Of a stretch of DNA of 64,000 nt, positions 1-8,718 are shown piece by piece (position 1 is the stretch's first letter; each line of letters starts with the position of its first letter). Origin of the DNA: Prosthecodimorpha staleyi (lineage in GTDB: Bacteria; Pseudomonadota; Alphaproteobacteria; Rhizobiales; Ancalomicrobiaceae); contig NZ_JAHHZF010000005.1 in NCBI RefSeq assembly GCF_018729455.1, positions 1-64,000 on the forward strand, written 5' to 3'. A program made the translations under genes and the position numbers. The notes beneath the pieces are model-generated. The model did no database searches. It was not told the origin of the DNA and worked only from the letters and a program-made list of their open reading frames with translations.

Positions 1-195
1 AAGCCTCGCCCCGACTTGTTAAGCCTCGCAACCCCGAACCATCTTGCCACCCGACAATCCGTTGGGAAGGGGGATGCGAATCCCGCCGGAACCACAGGCA
101 TGCCGGCCCGGATGGCCCCGCACCAGGTTGCCAAACCGGAGGGCCGGCCTTACCAACCCGGCTGGTATCCTCGACCCGCCGGAGCCTCGCCGCCG

Positions 196-1383
196 ATGCC
201 CAGACTTGTCCTTCACATCGGGATGTCCAAGACCGGCTCGACCTCGATCGAGACGACCTTCGACGCCTCGCGCCCGATCCTGGAACGGCACGGCATCGAC
301 TATCTGGATATGGGCCAGAACCATTCGCGCCTGATGACGGTGGTCGCCACCAACAAGGTCGAGCCGCTCAAGGGCGACGTGACGCGCATCCTCGGCATCG
401 AGCGGCGCGACACCAACTACGACGCCGCCACCGTCATCGCGGCGGTGCGCGAACGCCTGCAGAGCCCGCGCGCGCCGACCGTGGTGATCAGCGGCCAGGG
501 CCTGTTCCGCTACGGGCGCGAGAAATGCGCCGCGCTCAGGGATTTCGTCCGCCCGCATTTCGACGAGGTCCGCGTCGTCGCCTATCTGCGCGATCCGACC
601 AGCTGGGCGTCCAGCCGCGCCCAGGAACTGATGAAGCGCGGCATCACCCAGGACCAGCTCGCCCGGGAACTCGAGGAGCGGCCGGCCGACGCGCAGCTGC
701 TGCCGCACTACCGCGCCAGCGCCGAGGCGTATTGCGAGGCCTTCGGCCGGGAGAATGTCGACCTGCGTCTGTTCGACCGAAAGGTCTTCGTCAACGGCGA
801 CCTGCTGGCCGACTTCTGTGCCGCGATCGGCGCCGAGCCGGGGCTGGCCGAGGCCCTGCACGGCAGCTTCAGCAATCGCGGCGCGCCGACCGAGGCCCTG
901 CTTCTCCTGCAGGCCCATTACGACATCGTCGAGGACCGCCTGCGCGCCGCCGAGGGCGCCCCGCCACGCGCAGCCGCACCGAGCCTCGATGCGCTGACCG
1001 AGGCGGCCGAGCGCTACCGGCATCCCAGCAGCAGTTTTCCGATCCGTCAGGCGATCCGCAACATCCGCGGTACCAGATGGTCCCTGCCGAAGCCGATGCT
1101 GGATACCATCTGGCGTCATTCGATGGACGACATCGAATGGCTTCGGCGGCATCTCGGCCAGCCGGATCTGTTCGCCGCGGCCTATCCGCCCGCGGAGGCG
1201 CCCGCCCCGGCCTGGTCGACCGAGACCCTGCAGGACCTCGCCCGCGCGCTCGAAGAGGCGCTCGGCGATGTGATGGTGCCGGAAAACCGCCGCACCCGCA
1301 TCCCCGCCCCGCTGCGCGGCGCCCAGAAATACTGGCACCGCGTGAAGCGGCTGTTCCGCCGTTCGGGGCCCCGCCGCGGCTGA
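196..1383 (+). CDS. Sulfotransferase-like P-loop protein
   Basis: Predicted 395-residue cytoplasmic protein of the PAPS-dependent sulfotransferase superfamily, which transfers a sulfuryl group to a carbohydrate, lipid or small acceptor. The N-terminus carries a 5'-phosphosulfate-binding P-loop (LHIGMSKTGSTSIE, about residues 5-18). A later VVAYLRDPTSWASS segment matches the 3'-phosphate-binding strand and Ser region of the family. I start at the ATG at 196 because the P-loop strand follows directly; the frame is open further upstream, but that extension is Arg/Pro-rich and has no family resemblance. It stands alone, 335 bases ahead of the tRNA. The acceptor cannot be named. The family call is fairly secure and the sulfotransferase activity is inferred. 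Confidence 0.7.
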   Translation: MPRLVLHIGMSKTGSTSIETTFDASRPILERHGIDYLDMGQNHSRLMTVVATNKVEPLKGDVTRILGIERRDTNYDAATVIAAVRERLQSPRAPTVVISGQGLFRYGREKCAALRDFVRPHFDEVRVVAYLRDPTSWASSRAQELMKRGITQDQLARELEERPADAQLLPHYRASAEAYCEAFGRENVDLRLFDRKVFVNGDLLADFCAAIGAEPGLAEALHGSFSNRGAPTEALLLLQAHYDIVEDRLRAAEGAPPRAAAPSLDALTEAAERYRHPSSSFPIRQAIRNIRGTRWSLPKPMLDTIWRHSMDDIEWLRRHLGQPDLFAAAYPPAEAPAPAWSTETLQDLARALEEALGDVMVPENRRTRIPAPLRGAQKYWHRVKRLFRRSGPRRG

Positions 1384-1641
1384 CCCGCCGGCCGCCGGCG
1401 TGAGGGAATCCAGGCCGGTGCAGCGACGCCTGCGCGGCGGGATCACCCCTGGATTCCCATCGCCGCAGCGCCGGGATCGGCGCCGCCTCCGCCGCTGGAT
1501 CCCGCCTCCCGCTGCGACGCCTGCGCCTCCGGATCGCCGCCGCCGCGCCTGGCCCGCCACCCCTCAAAACGACCCGGGTAGCCCGATCCGCCCGCATTTC
1601 CAGGCGCTTGCAGTTTTCCACCGGGGAAGCCGGATTAGGTG
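1384..1641. other. Intergenic, no gene seen
   Basis: GC-rich spacer between the sulfotransferase-like gene and the tRNA promoter. Both strands are open in places, but the translations are Arg/Pro-rich and look like composition artefacts. I see no RNA gene or strong terminator. Confidence 0.5.
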
Positions 1642-1670
1642 TTGCACAGCCCGAAGGGTGTCGCTATACG
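1642..1670 (+). promoter_or_regulatory. Sigma-70-type promoter of tRNA-Lys
   Basis: TTGCAC (1642-1647), a 17-base spacer and TATACG (1665-1670) form a good vegetative promoter. Transcription would begin near 1677, about 40 bases before the mature 5' end of the tRNA. Assigned from consensus and spacing only. Confidence 0.55.
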
Positions 1671-1717
1671 GATGCCCACCGCAGACGGGCCGGCCGCCAA
1701 GGCCACACCGAAACGGC

Positions 1718-1793
<76 letters not shown>

Positions 1794-2113
1794 CCTCCCT
1801 CTCGAAGATTTCTAGTATCTTTCAGGCACCTCCGACCCGTCACCGAACGCGGGTGGCGGCGATCGGGAATTCGGTTGGGCGACTTGCGCGCCGTTGGTTT
1901 CGCTTCCGGCTTCAGAATTGCGATCTCGGCGCGGGCCGCCAACTGGTCCAGGGCGCGGACGTGCAGGCTCCCTTTCCACCGTCTTCAGGCGCCGACCCGG
2001 AATGACGGCGCTCTCCGCGGCCGTGCATGGGGGCGCGCCAAACCGGTCACCGCAATGGCCGCGAGCTTTGAGACTGCGGATCCCCATTACGATGCCGTTT
2101 CCGGCCCGTCGCG
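1794..2113. other. Intergenic, no gene seen
   Basis: Spacer between tRNA-Lys and the 3' end of the efflux operon on the opposite strand. I looked for an integrase attachment duplication of the tRNA 3' end and for a convincing terminator hairpin and found neither. Confidence 0.4.
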
Positions 2114-3838
2114 TCATGGGTCGATCGCTGCGGTCGCGGGGCGAAGATGGGGTTGCGTGTTCGTGTCCGACACCTCGGGTTTTGTCGTGTCGAGAGCCCG
2201 GGTCCATCCACCTCCCAAGGCCTTGGCGAGGGCGATGTGGTCGGTGGCGATGGCGACGCGGCTCTGGATGAGCGCATCTTCGGCCGAGTAAAGCGAGCGC
2301 TCCGCGTCGAGCACGCCCAGAAAGCTCGAACTGCCGCTTTGATAGAGAGTTCGCGACAGGGTTGCGGCGCGCCTGTACTGGTTCGCGGCTTCCGCGAGGC
2401 TGCGCGAGCGGCTGCGCTCCTTGGCCAGCGAGACAAGCGCATTCTCGACATCTTCGAGCGCCGTGAGGACGCTCTGGCGCCAAGCGATGAAATACTGATC
2501 GCGAACCGCAGCGGCTTCGTCGCGTGCGGCGACCAGCCGGCCGCCCTCGAAGATCGGGATCGTTACCGACGGCCCCCACGACCAGGCGATGGTCGAGGCC
2601 TTGCCGAGATCGCCGACGCGAGTGGCCGATGTCGAGACCGACCCGGTGAGACCGACGCTGGGATAGAGCGCGGCTTCGGCGGCGCCGACCTTCGCCGTAT
2701 ACTGAGCGAGGCGTCGTTCCGCGGCGCGGATGTCGGGACGGTTGGCGAGCACGTCGGCAGGAATGCCGGAAGGCAGGCCGCGACGGGGCGACGGGATCGG
2801 TCCGCCCTTCGCCATGGCCCCGATCAGCGTGCCCGGCTCCCGACCGGTCAGGATCGCCAGGCGATGGACGGCCTGGGACAGCGAGGACTCAAGTCCGGGA
2901 ATGTTGGCCTCGGTGCTCGCCGCCTGCGCCGTGGCCTTCGAACTGTCGACGGCGGATGCCGACCCGATGTCGAACTTGGTGCGGGTCAGCGCCGCCGTCT
3001 CCCGCTGGGATTTGGCGGTGCGGCGCGCGAGGGCGATGCGCGCCTGGTAGCCGCGCGCTTCGACATAGGTCGACGCGACATCGCCGACCAAGGTGAGCAG
3101 GGTCGAATCGAGATCGTTTCGGGCCGCTTCGACATTGGCGCTCGCCGCCTCGACGGTACGGGCTTCCGCGCCGAAGAGGTCGATCTCCCAACTGGCGTCG
3201 AAACCGGCCTGGAAGAGGTTCGATACGGGGGTGATGGCGCCTACGCTCGATGTGGTCGTCGTCTGCTGGCGGGTCGCCGAAGCGGTTTCCTCGACCGTCG
3301 GCAGGAGACCGCCGATCGCCTCCCGACGCAGGGCTCGGGCGGCGCGGATCTTCGCCTTGGCGGAAGCGACATCGAGATTGCCGTCCACCGCCTGCGCCAT
3401 CAGCCGGTCGAGCAGGGGATCGTGCAGGTCGCGCCACCATTCCGCCAGTGCGGGCGGTGTTGCGGTCGTCTGGTCGGTCGCCCGATGCCAACGGGCGGGC
3501 AGGTCCGCCGCCGGAGGGCCGGCATAGTCGGGACCGACGGCACATCCGCCGAGGACCAGTACGGCGACGAGACAGCTGGCGTATGCGATGCCGGTCCACC
3601 GGGCCCGGGAACCGCCAGCCCCCGCGGTGAGCGGCCGTTCGCAACCAGGGCTTCGGCGTTGGGCTGCCCCCCGTATGTGCGGTTGGGGCCCAACGGGCAG
3701 TGGAACGGTTGCCGCCTGGACCCTGCCCGTCATGCGCGCACGGGATGCCCTTGGGCACTGAGTGCCGCCCGGCGGAACGGGGTCCGCGTGACGGTAGCAG
3801 GGCCGCCCGAGCCTGGCAGGATCTCCGTTGATCGTCAT
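2114..3838 (-). CDS. RND/MacAB-type outer membrane efflux lipoprotein (NodT/OprM family)
   Basis: Outer-membrane factor that forms the TolC-like exit duct for the adjacent MacAB-type pump. The lipobox LVLGGC places the lipidated cysteine at 3544-3542; from there about 476 residues remain, normal for the NodT family. CAVGPDYAGPPAADLPARW is the typical mature start, and the two OEP repeats with long helices follow (for example NRPDIRAAERRLAQYTAKVG). The start is uncertain. The ATG at 3838 lies four bases past the macB stop, suggesting coupling, but it leaves a leader of nearly 100 residues; the ATG at 3733 leaves 63. Neither is usual for a lipoprotein, so a non-ATG start closer to the lipobox is possible. 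Last gene of the macA-macB-oprM-like operon. Confidence 0.82.
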   Translation of the reverse strand: MTINGDPARLGRPCYRHADPVPPGGTQCPRASRARMTGRVQAATVPLPVGPQPHIRGAAQRRSPGCERPLTAGAGGSRARWTGIAYASCLVAVLVLGGCAVGPDYAGPPAADLPARWHRATDQTTATPPALAEWWRDLHDPLLDRLMAQAVDGNLDVASAKAKIRAARALRREAIGGLLPTVEETASATRQQTTTTSSVGAITPVSNLFQAGFDASWEIDLFGAEARTVEAASANVEAARNDLDSTLLTLVGDVASTYVEARGYQARIALARRTAKSQRETAALTRTKFDIGSASAVDSSKATAQAASTEANIPGLESSLSQAVHRLAILTGREPGTLIGAMAKGGPIPSPRRGLPSGIPADVLANRPDIRAAERRLAQYTAKVGAAEAALYPSVGLTGSVSTSATRVGDLGKASTIAWSWGPSVTIPIFEGGRLVAARDEAAAVRDQYFIAWRQSVLTALEDVENALVSLAKERSRSRSLAEAANQYRRAATLSRTLYQSGSSSFLGVLDAERSLYSAEDALIQSRVAIATDHIALAKALGGGWTRALDTTKPEVSDTNTQPHLRPATAAIDP

Positions 3839-3842
3839 GATT

Positions 3843-5819
3843 TCAATCTCGCGCGAGGGCGGCGACCGGATCGAGCCGCGCCGCGCCATGGGCGGGCAGC
3901 CAACCGAAGACGACGCCGATCAGGGTGGAACAGCCGAAGGCGGCCAGGATGGTCGTTGCGGAATAGACGAAGACGAAGGTCGACCCGAGAAGGGCGAAGA
4001 CGAAGCCGGCCGCCAAGGCGACCGCCACGCCGAGCACGCCGCCGATGAGGCAGACCAGGACCGCCTCGGTCAGAAACTGGCGCAGGATGTCGGAGCGCCG
4101 GGCTCCGACCGCCATGCGCACCCCGATCTCCTTCACCCGTTCCGACACCGACACAAGCATGATGTTCATCACCCCGATGCCGCCGACCACCAGCGAGATG
4201 ACCGCAATGGCGGCGATCAGCAGGGCGAGCGTCGTCGTGGTGGCCGTAATGGTCTGGCGGATGTCGTCGGTATTGAGGACGAAGAAGTCCTTGGTGCCGT
4301 GACGGCGGATCAGGAATGCGGTGGCGGCCTGTTCGGCCAGGGTGGTGTCGACGGTGTCGGCGACGCGCAGCAGGATCGAGCGCAAAGAGGTGTCGCCCAG
4401 GAAACGCACCTGCACGGTTGTGTAGGCCAGGAAGACGGAGAGATTGCCGCTGGCGCCGAAACCCTGTTGCTTCTGGGTGACGCCGATTATCGTGCACGGC
4501 ACCTTGCCGACCAGGATCACCTTGCCGATCGGGCTTTCGCTCGGGTCGGGAAACAGCGTCTTGGCGCTGTTCTCGTCGATCACGATTTCCTGCGACATGG
4601 CTCGGGCGGCGCCGGCGTCGAAGAAGCGGCCGGTCTTCAGCTTCGTCGCCTTGACCTCGAAATAGTCGGGGCCGACGCCGTTGACCTGCGCGCTGGCCTC
4701 GATCGCACCATAGCGCAGGGTGGAGGAGGTCGAGACCGTGGGGGTGACGCCGGCGACCCAGGTCTCGCGGGCGAGCGCCTCCGCGTCGGCGAGGACCAGG
4801 GTCTTGATACGGGCCGAACGCACGTCGCCGAAGTCCTTGCCCGGGAAGATCTCCAACGTATTGGTGCCGAGGCTCGAGATGTTGGACAGGACCTTCTGGC
4901 GCGAGCCTTCGCCGAGCGCCACCATGGCCACCACCGACGAGATGCCGATGACGATGCCGAGCATGGTGAGAAACGTGCGCATGCGATGGGCCAGCATGGC
5001 GAGTATCGCCATGTGGAACGATTCCTCGAAGCGGGCGACGAAGGCGCGCAGGCGCCCGACACTCGGCGGGGTCGGTCCCGGCCCGGTCCCGAGGCTGGCG
5101 CCGGCCGGGCCGTCCTCGCCGCTCTCGGCCGGATTTGGTTCGTCGGAGACGATGCGGCCGTCCGAAATCACCACGATGCGGCGCGCGCGCCGGGCCACTT
5201 GGGCGTCGTGGGTGACGAGGATCACCGTGTGGCCCTCGGCATTGAGCTCGGCGAGAATCTTCAAGACCTCCTCGCCGGAGCGGCGATCGAGCGCGCCGGT
5301 CGGCTCGTCGGCGAGGACCACGTCGGCGCCGTTCATCAGGGCGCGGGCGATCGAGACGCGCTGCTGCTGGCCGCCGGAAAGCTGTCCGGGGCGATGGGCG
5401 ATACGGTCGGCAAGGCCGAGGCGGGTGAGCAGGGCGGCGGCGCGCTCCTGCCGCACGGCGCCGGGGGTGCCGGCATAGATGGCGGGAATCTCCGTGTTTC
5501 CGACCGCGGAAAGTTCCGAGAGCAGGTGATAGCGCTGGAAGATGAAGCCGAAGTGCTCGCGTCTGAGTTCGGCGAGTTCGTCCGGGTCGAGTTCGGCGGT
5601 GGAGCGGCCCTTGAAGCGGTATGCGCCGCTCGAGGGGCGGTCGAGGCAGCCGAGGATGTTCATCAGGGTCGACTTGCCGGAACCCGAGGCGCCCATGATG
5701 GCCACGAACTCGCCGGCGCGCACGTCGAGATCGATGTCGGCGAGCACAGCGACGGTGCCCTCGCCGGCCGGGTATTCCCGACCGACGCCATGCAGCGAAA
5801 TCATCGGCTCGTCGCGCAT
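3843..5819 (-). CDS. macB: MacB-like ABC exporter, ATPase-permease fusion
   Basis: Inner-membrane ABC exporter of the MacB/LolCDE type (mechanotransmission class), expected to drive macrolide, peptide or siderophore efflux through MacA and the outer-membrane factor. Of 658 residues, the N-terminal ATPase has Walker A GASGSGKST (43-51), signature LSGGQ (147-151) and Walker B VVLADEPTG (167-175). One transmembrane helix at about 280-305 precedes a large periplasmic MacB_PCD domain, and three more helices of the FtsX domain lie at about 530-650. It is separated by one base from the macA stop (TGACATG), so translation is probably coupled. The length and domain order are those of MacB. The exported substrate cannot be told from sequence. 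Confidence 0.92.
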   Translation of the reverse strand: MRDEPMISLHGVGREYPAGEGTVAVLADIDLDVRAGEFVAIMGASGSGKSTLMNILGCLDRPSSGAYRFKGRSTAELDPDELAELRREHFGFIFQRYHLLSELSAVGNTEIPAIYAGTPGAVRQERAAALLTRLGLADRIAHRPGQLSGGQQQRVSIARALMNGADVVLADEPTGALDRRSGEEVLKILAELNAEGHTVILVTHDAQVARRARRIVVISDGRIVSDEPNPAESGEDGPAGASLGTGPGPTPPSVGRLRAFVARFEESFHMAILAMLAHRMRTFLTMLGIVIGISSVVAMVALGEGSRQKVLSNISSLGTNTLEIFPGKDFGDVRSARIKTLVLADAEALARETWVAGVTPTVSTSSTLRYGAIEASAQVNGVGPDYFEVKATKLKTGRFFDAGAARAMSQEIVIDENSAKTLFPDPSESPIGKVILVGKVPCTIIGVTQKQQGFGASGNLSVFLAYTTVQVRFLGDTSLRSILLRVADTVDTTLAEQAATAFLIRRHGTKDFFVLNTDDIRQTITATTTTLALLIAAIAVISLVVGGIGVMNIMLVSVSERVKEIGVRMAVGARRSDILRQFLTEAVLVCLIGGVLGVAVALAAGFVFALLGSTFVFVYSATTILAAFGCSTLIGVVFGWLPAHGAARLDPVAALARD

Positions 5820-5820
5820 G

Positions 5821-7041
5821 TCACAGCCCTCCGGGCGGGCCGGGCATCGACGACGCCTTGGCCTCGGCCGAACGGCGGCCGACGACGACCCTTTCGCCGG
5901 CCCTGAGCCCGGAGCGGATCTCTGCGCGGACCTTGTCGTCGAGACCGACCTCGACCCTGCGCCGTTCGGTCGTCCCGCCGGCGCCGATCACCTCGACGGT
6001 GCGCTCCGATCCCACACGTGCCGAAGAGAGCGCTGCGGTGGGCACCGTGACGACGCCCTTGGCCTCGCCGAGGATCACCTTGACCTGGGCGGTCATGTAG
6101 GTGCGCAGCACGCCGTCCGGATTGGGCACGTCGAAGCGGCCGTAATAGTAGATTGCCGATGAACTGGACGACGAGGACGAGGAGGAACTGGACGCGGTCG
6201 AGGTGGTCGACGAGGTGATCTGGCTGTCGGAGCGCAGGGTGTCGGGGGCGGGATCGAGCGATTCGAGCTTCGCCTCCCAGCGGCGGTCGAAGTCGCCCAG
6301 AATGGAGAAGACCACCGGCTGACCGAGCCGGACCTTGGGCGCGTCGGCCTCGGAAATCTCGGCGCGCACCGTCATGCGATCGATGCGGCCGAGAACCACG
6401 ATGGTCGGCGCCGACTGCACGGCGTTAACGGTCTGGCCCTCCTGGGTGACCACCAGCAGCACGGTGCCGTCGATCGGGGCCACGATGCGCGTATAGCCGA
6501 GATCGACCCGGGCGGTGTCGACCTTGACCTCGGCCTGGGCGATCTGGGCGGTGAGGGAATCGATCTGGGCGCGGGTGGTGGCCACCGTCGCGCGGGCGCT
6601 TTCGAGGGCGTCCTTCGAACTCGCCTGCTTGGCATAGGTGGCTGTCTCGCGTTCGAGCACCGCCTCGGCATAGACGAGGCTCGCCTCCTTCTGGCGCTTC
6701 TGGGCGCGCACGTCGGCAAGCGCGGCCTCGGCGCTCTTGAGGTCGTTCTCCTGGGTGACGCTGTCGATGGTGGCGACGAGGTCGCCGGCCTTCACGGTGT
6801 CGCCGATCGCCACCTTCATCGCCGTGATGCGACCCGACACCTGGGCGCCGACGGCCACCAGACGCACCGGCCGCAGCGTGCCCGTCGCCTGCACGGTCTG
6901 CTGCAGATCGGCGACGGTCGCTTCGGCGACAAGGAGGTCGGCGAGCGGATCGCGCGCGCCGACGCCGCGCCACCACCACAGGCCTGCGAGGAGACCGGCG
7001 ACGCCGAGGCCGGCGATCAGCGTACGGATCGTGGGGGTCAT
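5821..7041 (-). CDS. macA: MacA-like periplasmic adaptor
   Basis: Membrane-fusion (HlyD/RND adaptor) protein of 406 residues linking MacB to the outer-membrane factor. It has an N-terminal membrane anchor (about 5-25), a lipoyl half-motif (VVAVGAQVSGRITAM), a long alpha-hairpin with coiled-coil character (about 95-175), a second lipoyl half (GYTRIVAPIDGTVL) and a beta-barrel domain ending in a membrane-proximal domain. Within the beta-barrel region, residues about 283-294 are twelve consecutive serines encoded by mixed TCN and AGT codons, preceded by a Ser/Thr-rich stretch. First gene of the operon, divergent from a TetR gene. Confidence 0.9.
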   Translation of the reverse strand: MTPTIRTLIAGLGVAGLLAGLWWWRGVGARDPLADLLVAEATVADLQQTVQATGTLRPVRLVAVGAQVSGRITAMKVAIGDTVKAGDLVATIDSVTQENDLKSAEAALADVRAQKRQKEASLVYAEAVLERETATYAKQASSKDALESARATVATTRAQIDSLTAQIAQAEVKVDTARVDLGYTRIVAPIDGTVLLVVTQEGQTVNAVQSAPTIVVLGRIDRMTVRAEISEADAPKVRLGQPVVFSILGDFDRRWEAKLESLDPAPDTLRSDSQITSSTTSTASSSSSSSSSSSSAIYYYGRFDVPNPDGVLRTYMTAQVKVILGEAKGVVTVPTAALSSARVGSERTVEVIGAGGTTERRRVEVGLDDKVRAEIRSGLRAGERVVVGRRSAEAKASSMPGPPGGL

Positions 7042-7245
7042 GCGGGAGCTCCTGGACGGACTTGGGGCGAGAGGAACGGGCCTCCCGGCCCCCCATCCTG
7101 TCGGGGCCGCCGGCGCAGCTCACGCCACGGCCGGAAGTCGGTTTGCGAACATCGTTTGCACACTCCATCCCCTGAAGGTTTCGGTCGATCGGGGCGAGAC
7201 CCCCAAACCGAGAGCCAGCAGGACGAAACGAGACTGGCATATTTG

Positions 7246-7261
7246 GATACGCCATCGTATC
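7246..7261. promoter_or_regulatory. Perfect palindrome, probable TetR operator
   Basis: GATACG-CCAT-CGTATC is a perfect 6-4-6 inverted repeat, 97 bases before the GTG start of the TetR gene and 205 bases before macA. Size and place fit the operator of the divergent regulator. Assignment to this regulator is inferred. Confidence 0.55.
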
Positions 7262-7357
7262 TTTATTCCTGGAATTGGCGGCACCGTCAAGCTCGCACGG
7301 GCACGGCAGGGGTCGCGGACGAGCCGATGGCGGGCGAAGGCGGGAGAAGCGAGCGCT

Positions 7358-8032
7358 GTGGTGGAGAAGCGACAACGCGGGCGGCCCAAGGTGTCGCCTG
7401 ATGCCGAGCAGCGGGACCGTATCGTCGACATCGGGCGCGGCGTCTTCCTCGAACGCGGCTACGGACGGTCCACGATGGACGAGGTGGCTGCCCGCGGGTG
7501 CGTCTCGAAAAAGACGCTCTACCGCTTCTTCGCCAACAAGCTGGAGCTTTTCGCTGCCGTGGTCGAGGCCCATCGCCATTCGATGCTGGCCTTTCCGGAC
7601 GATCTCGACGCGTGCGACGTCGAGGCGGCGCTACGGGTGATCGTTCGCCTCGACATCGACGCCGATCAGGACCGGGAACGCCACGCACTGCTCGAAATGG
7701 CCTTCTTCGAGGCCGCGGCCCATCCCGAGCTGCACGAGGTGATCTTTGTCCATGGAGCGGAGCGGTCGCGGCGCGATCTGACAGAACGCCTGCAGCAGTG
7801 GGCGGCGGCGGGCAAACTCGTGCTCGACGACGCCGGTCTTGCCGCGGGCATTCTCATGGACATGGTCTTCGGCTCCGGCCGCCGGCCGCCGCGACCCGGC
7901 GAACCGGAAGATCCGGAAGCGCGGCGCCGGCGCCTGAAAGCCTGCATTGCCGTGTTCCTGCGCGGCACCATGCCGCGCCAAGGCCTGCCCGCCGCCCCCC
8001 TCCAGGACGAACGGCGGCCGGCGCCCCGGTGA
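7358..8032 (+). CDS. TetR-family transcriptional regulator
   Basis: Predicted 224-residue repressor, probably of the divergent macAB-type efflux operon. The N-terminal region runs IVDIGRGVFLERGYGRSTMD and then the helix-turn-helix EVAARGCVSKKTLYRFFANK, the usual TetR arrangement. The C-terminal half is all-helical and would bind an effector. I chose the GTG at 7358 because GGGAGAAG lies eight bases upstream; the tandem GTG at 7361 is equivalent, and the longer open frame has no ATG with a ribosome site. A basic tail (RQRGRPK) precedes the first helix, as in AcrR/RutR-like members. The inducer is unknown. Confidence 0.85.
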   Translation: MVEKRQRGRPKVSPDAEQRDRIVDIGRGVFLERGYGRSTMDEVAARGCVSKKTLYRFFANKLELFAAVVEAHRHSMLAFPDDLDACDVEAALRVIVRLDIDADQDRERHALLEMAFFEAAAHPELHEVIFVHGAERSRRDLTERLQQWAAAGKLVLDDAGLAAGILMDMVFGSGRRPPRPGEPEDPEARRRRLKACIAVFLRGTMPRQGLPAAPLQDERRPAPR

Positions 8033-8571
8033 ACCGTCCCGCCGCGGATCCGACGGGGTCGTCAACGCCCGGGAATGCGCGGCCGTCATCGCCAAGACGG
8101 CGGACCGGTTTTCGCCCGGGACGCGGGGACGCGCGATGTGGTCGCATTCTCGCCGATGCGTTCGCAGCCTGGAAGCGGGAGCAACCCGATTCCGTCGCCC
8201 GCCGTCGCTAGACTTGGCAATTTCGGAGCCACAACACGACCCGATCGCAACGAGCGAACAACAACCAATGAGCGACAAAGCCGTCAAATCGGATTGATCG
8301 TACCCGAAAGCTTTTTGCCTCCGGTACCTGCCGCTCCGGGTCATTTCAGATCGTCATGGACAAATCCTGGGCGCACGCACTGGAGCAAACGAAAGACCGC
8401 TCACACTCCGTACAGCAGTATCATCGGTAAGATATCTGTCATATCGACTGATGGGGAAACATCAATAATACTTCAAGATCGGAATGAGCTTCCGTATTGT
8501 CACGCCCGAGCCTGGGCTCAAGCTTAAGCATTCGGCCGACGACAATTTGCAGACATTCCCTGCTTTCCCAA
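8033..8571. other. Intergenic with AT-richer segment, no gene seen
   Basis: About 540 bases between the TetR gene and the stress promoter. Roughly 8215-8480 is visibly AT-richer than the surroundings and could carry promoters or a small RNA, but I find no convincing coding frame or RNA fold. Confidence 0.4.
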
Positions 8572-8596
8572 GGAACCCACTCCGACCGGCCGCGTT
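8572..8596 (+). promoter_or_regulatory. Sigma-EcfG-type general stress promoter
   Basis: GGAAC at 8572-8576, a 16-base spacer and CGTT at 8593-8596 match the known alphaproteobacterial EcfG consensus (GGAAC, 16-18 bases, CGTT). The predicted start of transcription, near 8603, leaves a 5' leader of about 30 bases before the ATG at 8632. The genes behind it (small membrane peptide, PhnA-like membrane protein, DUF892 protein) are of types often found in EcfG regulons, which supports the call. Confidence 0.72.
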
Positions 8597-8631
8597 CTTC
8601 CGTCTCCAAACCATCAAGACGGGAGATCATC

Positions 8632-8709
8632 ATGGGGCGCGGCATTCTTTTGTGGCTCATCGGGGTTCCGATTCCGATCATCCTGCTCCTGTTCCTGTTC
8701 ATGCGATAG
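8632..8709 (+). CDS. 25-residue single-pass membrane peptide
   Basis: Tiny open frame with ribosome site GGGAG seven bases before the ATG. The peptide is one hydrophobic helix (residues 5-23) with an Arg near each end and the kink motif GVPIPI. Short proteins of this look (MGRGILLWL, then PIPI, then a Leu-rich end) recur in Rhizobiales, usually unannotated. It directly follows the EcfG-type promoter and lies nine bases before the next gene, so it is probably the first cistron of a stress operon. Function unknown; a membrane-stress or complex-stabilising role would be a guess. Confidence 0.65.
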   Translation: MGRGILLWLIGVPIPIILLLFLFMR

Positions 8710-8718
8710 GGGCCGGAC

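Noticed and set aside
2147-4048. Very long open frame antisense to the efflux lipoprotein gene
   Set aside because: The peptide is Arg/Gly-rich without family blocks, and it mirrors a well-supported gene on the other strand; long antisense frames are expected at this GC content.
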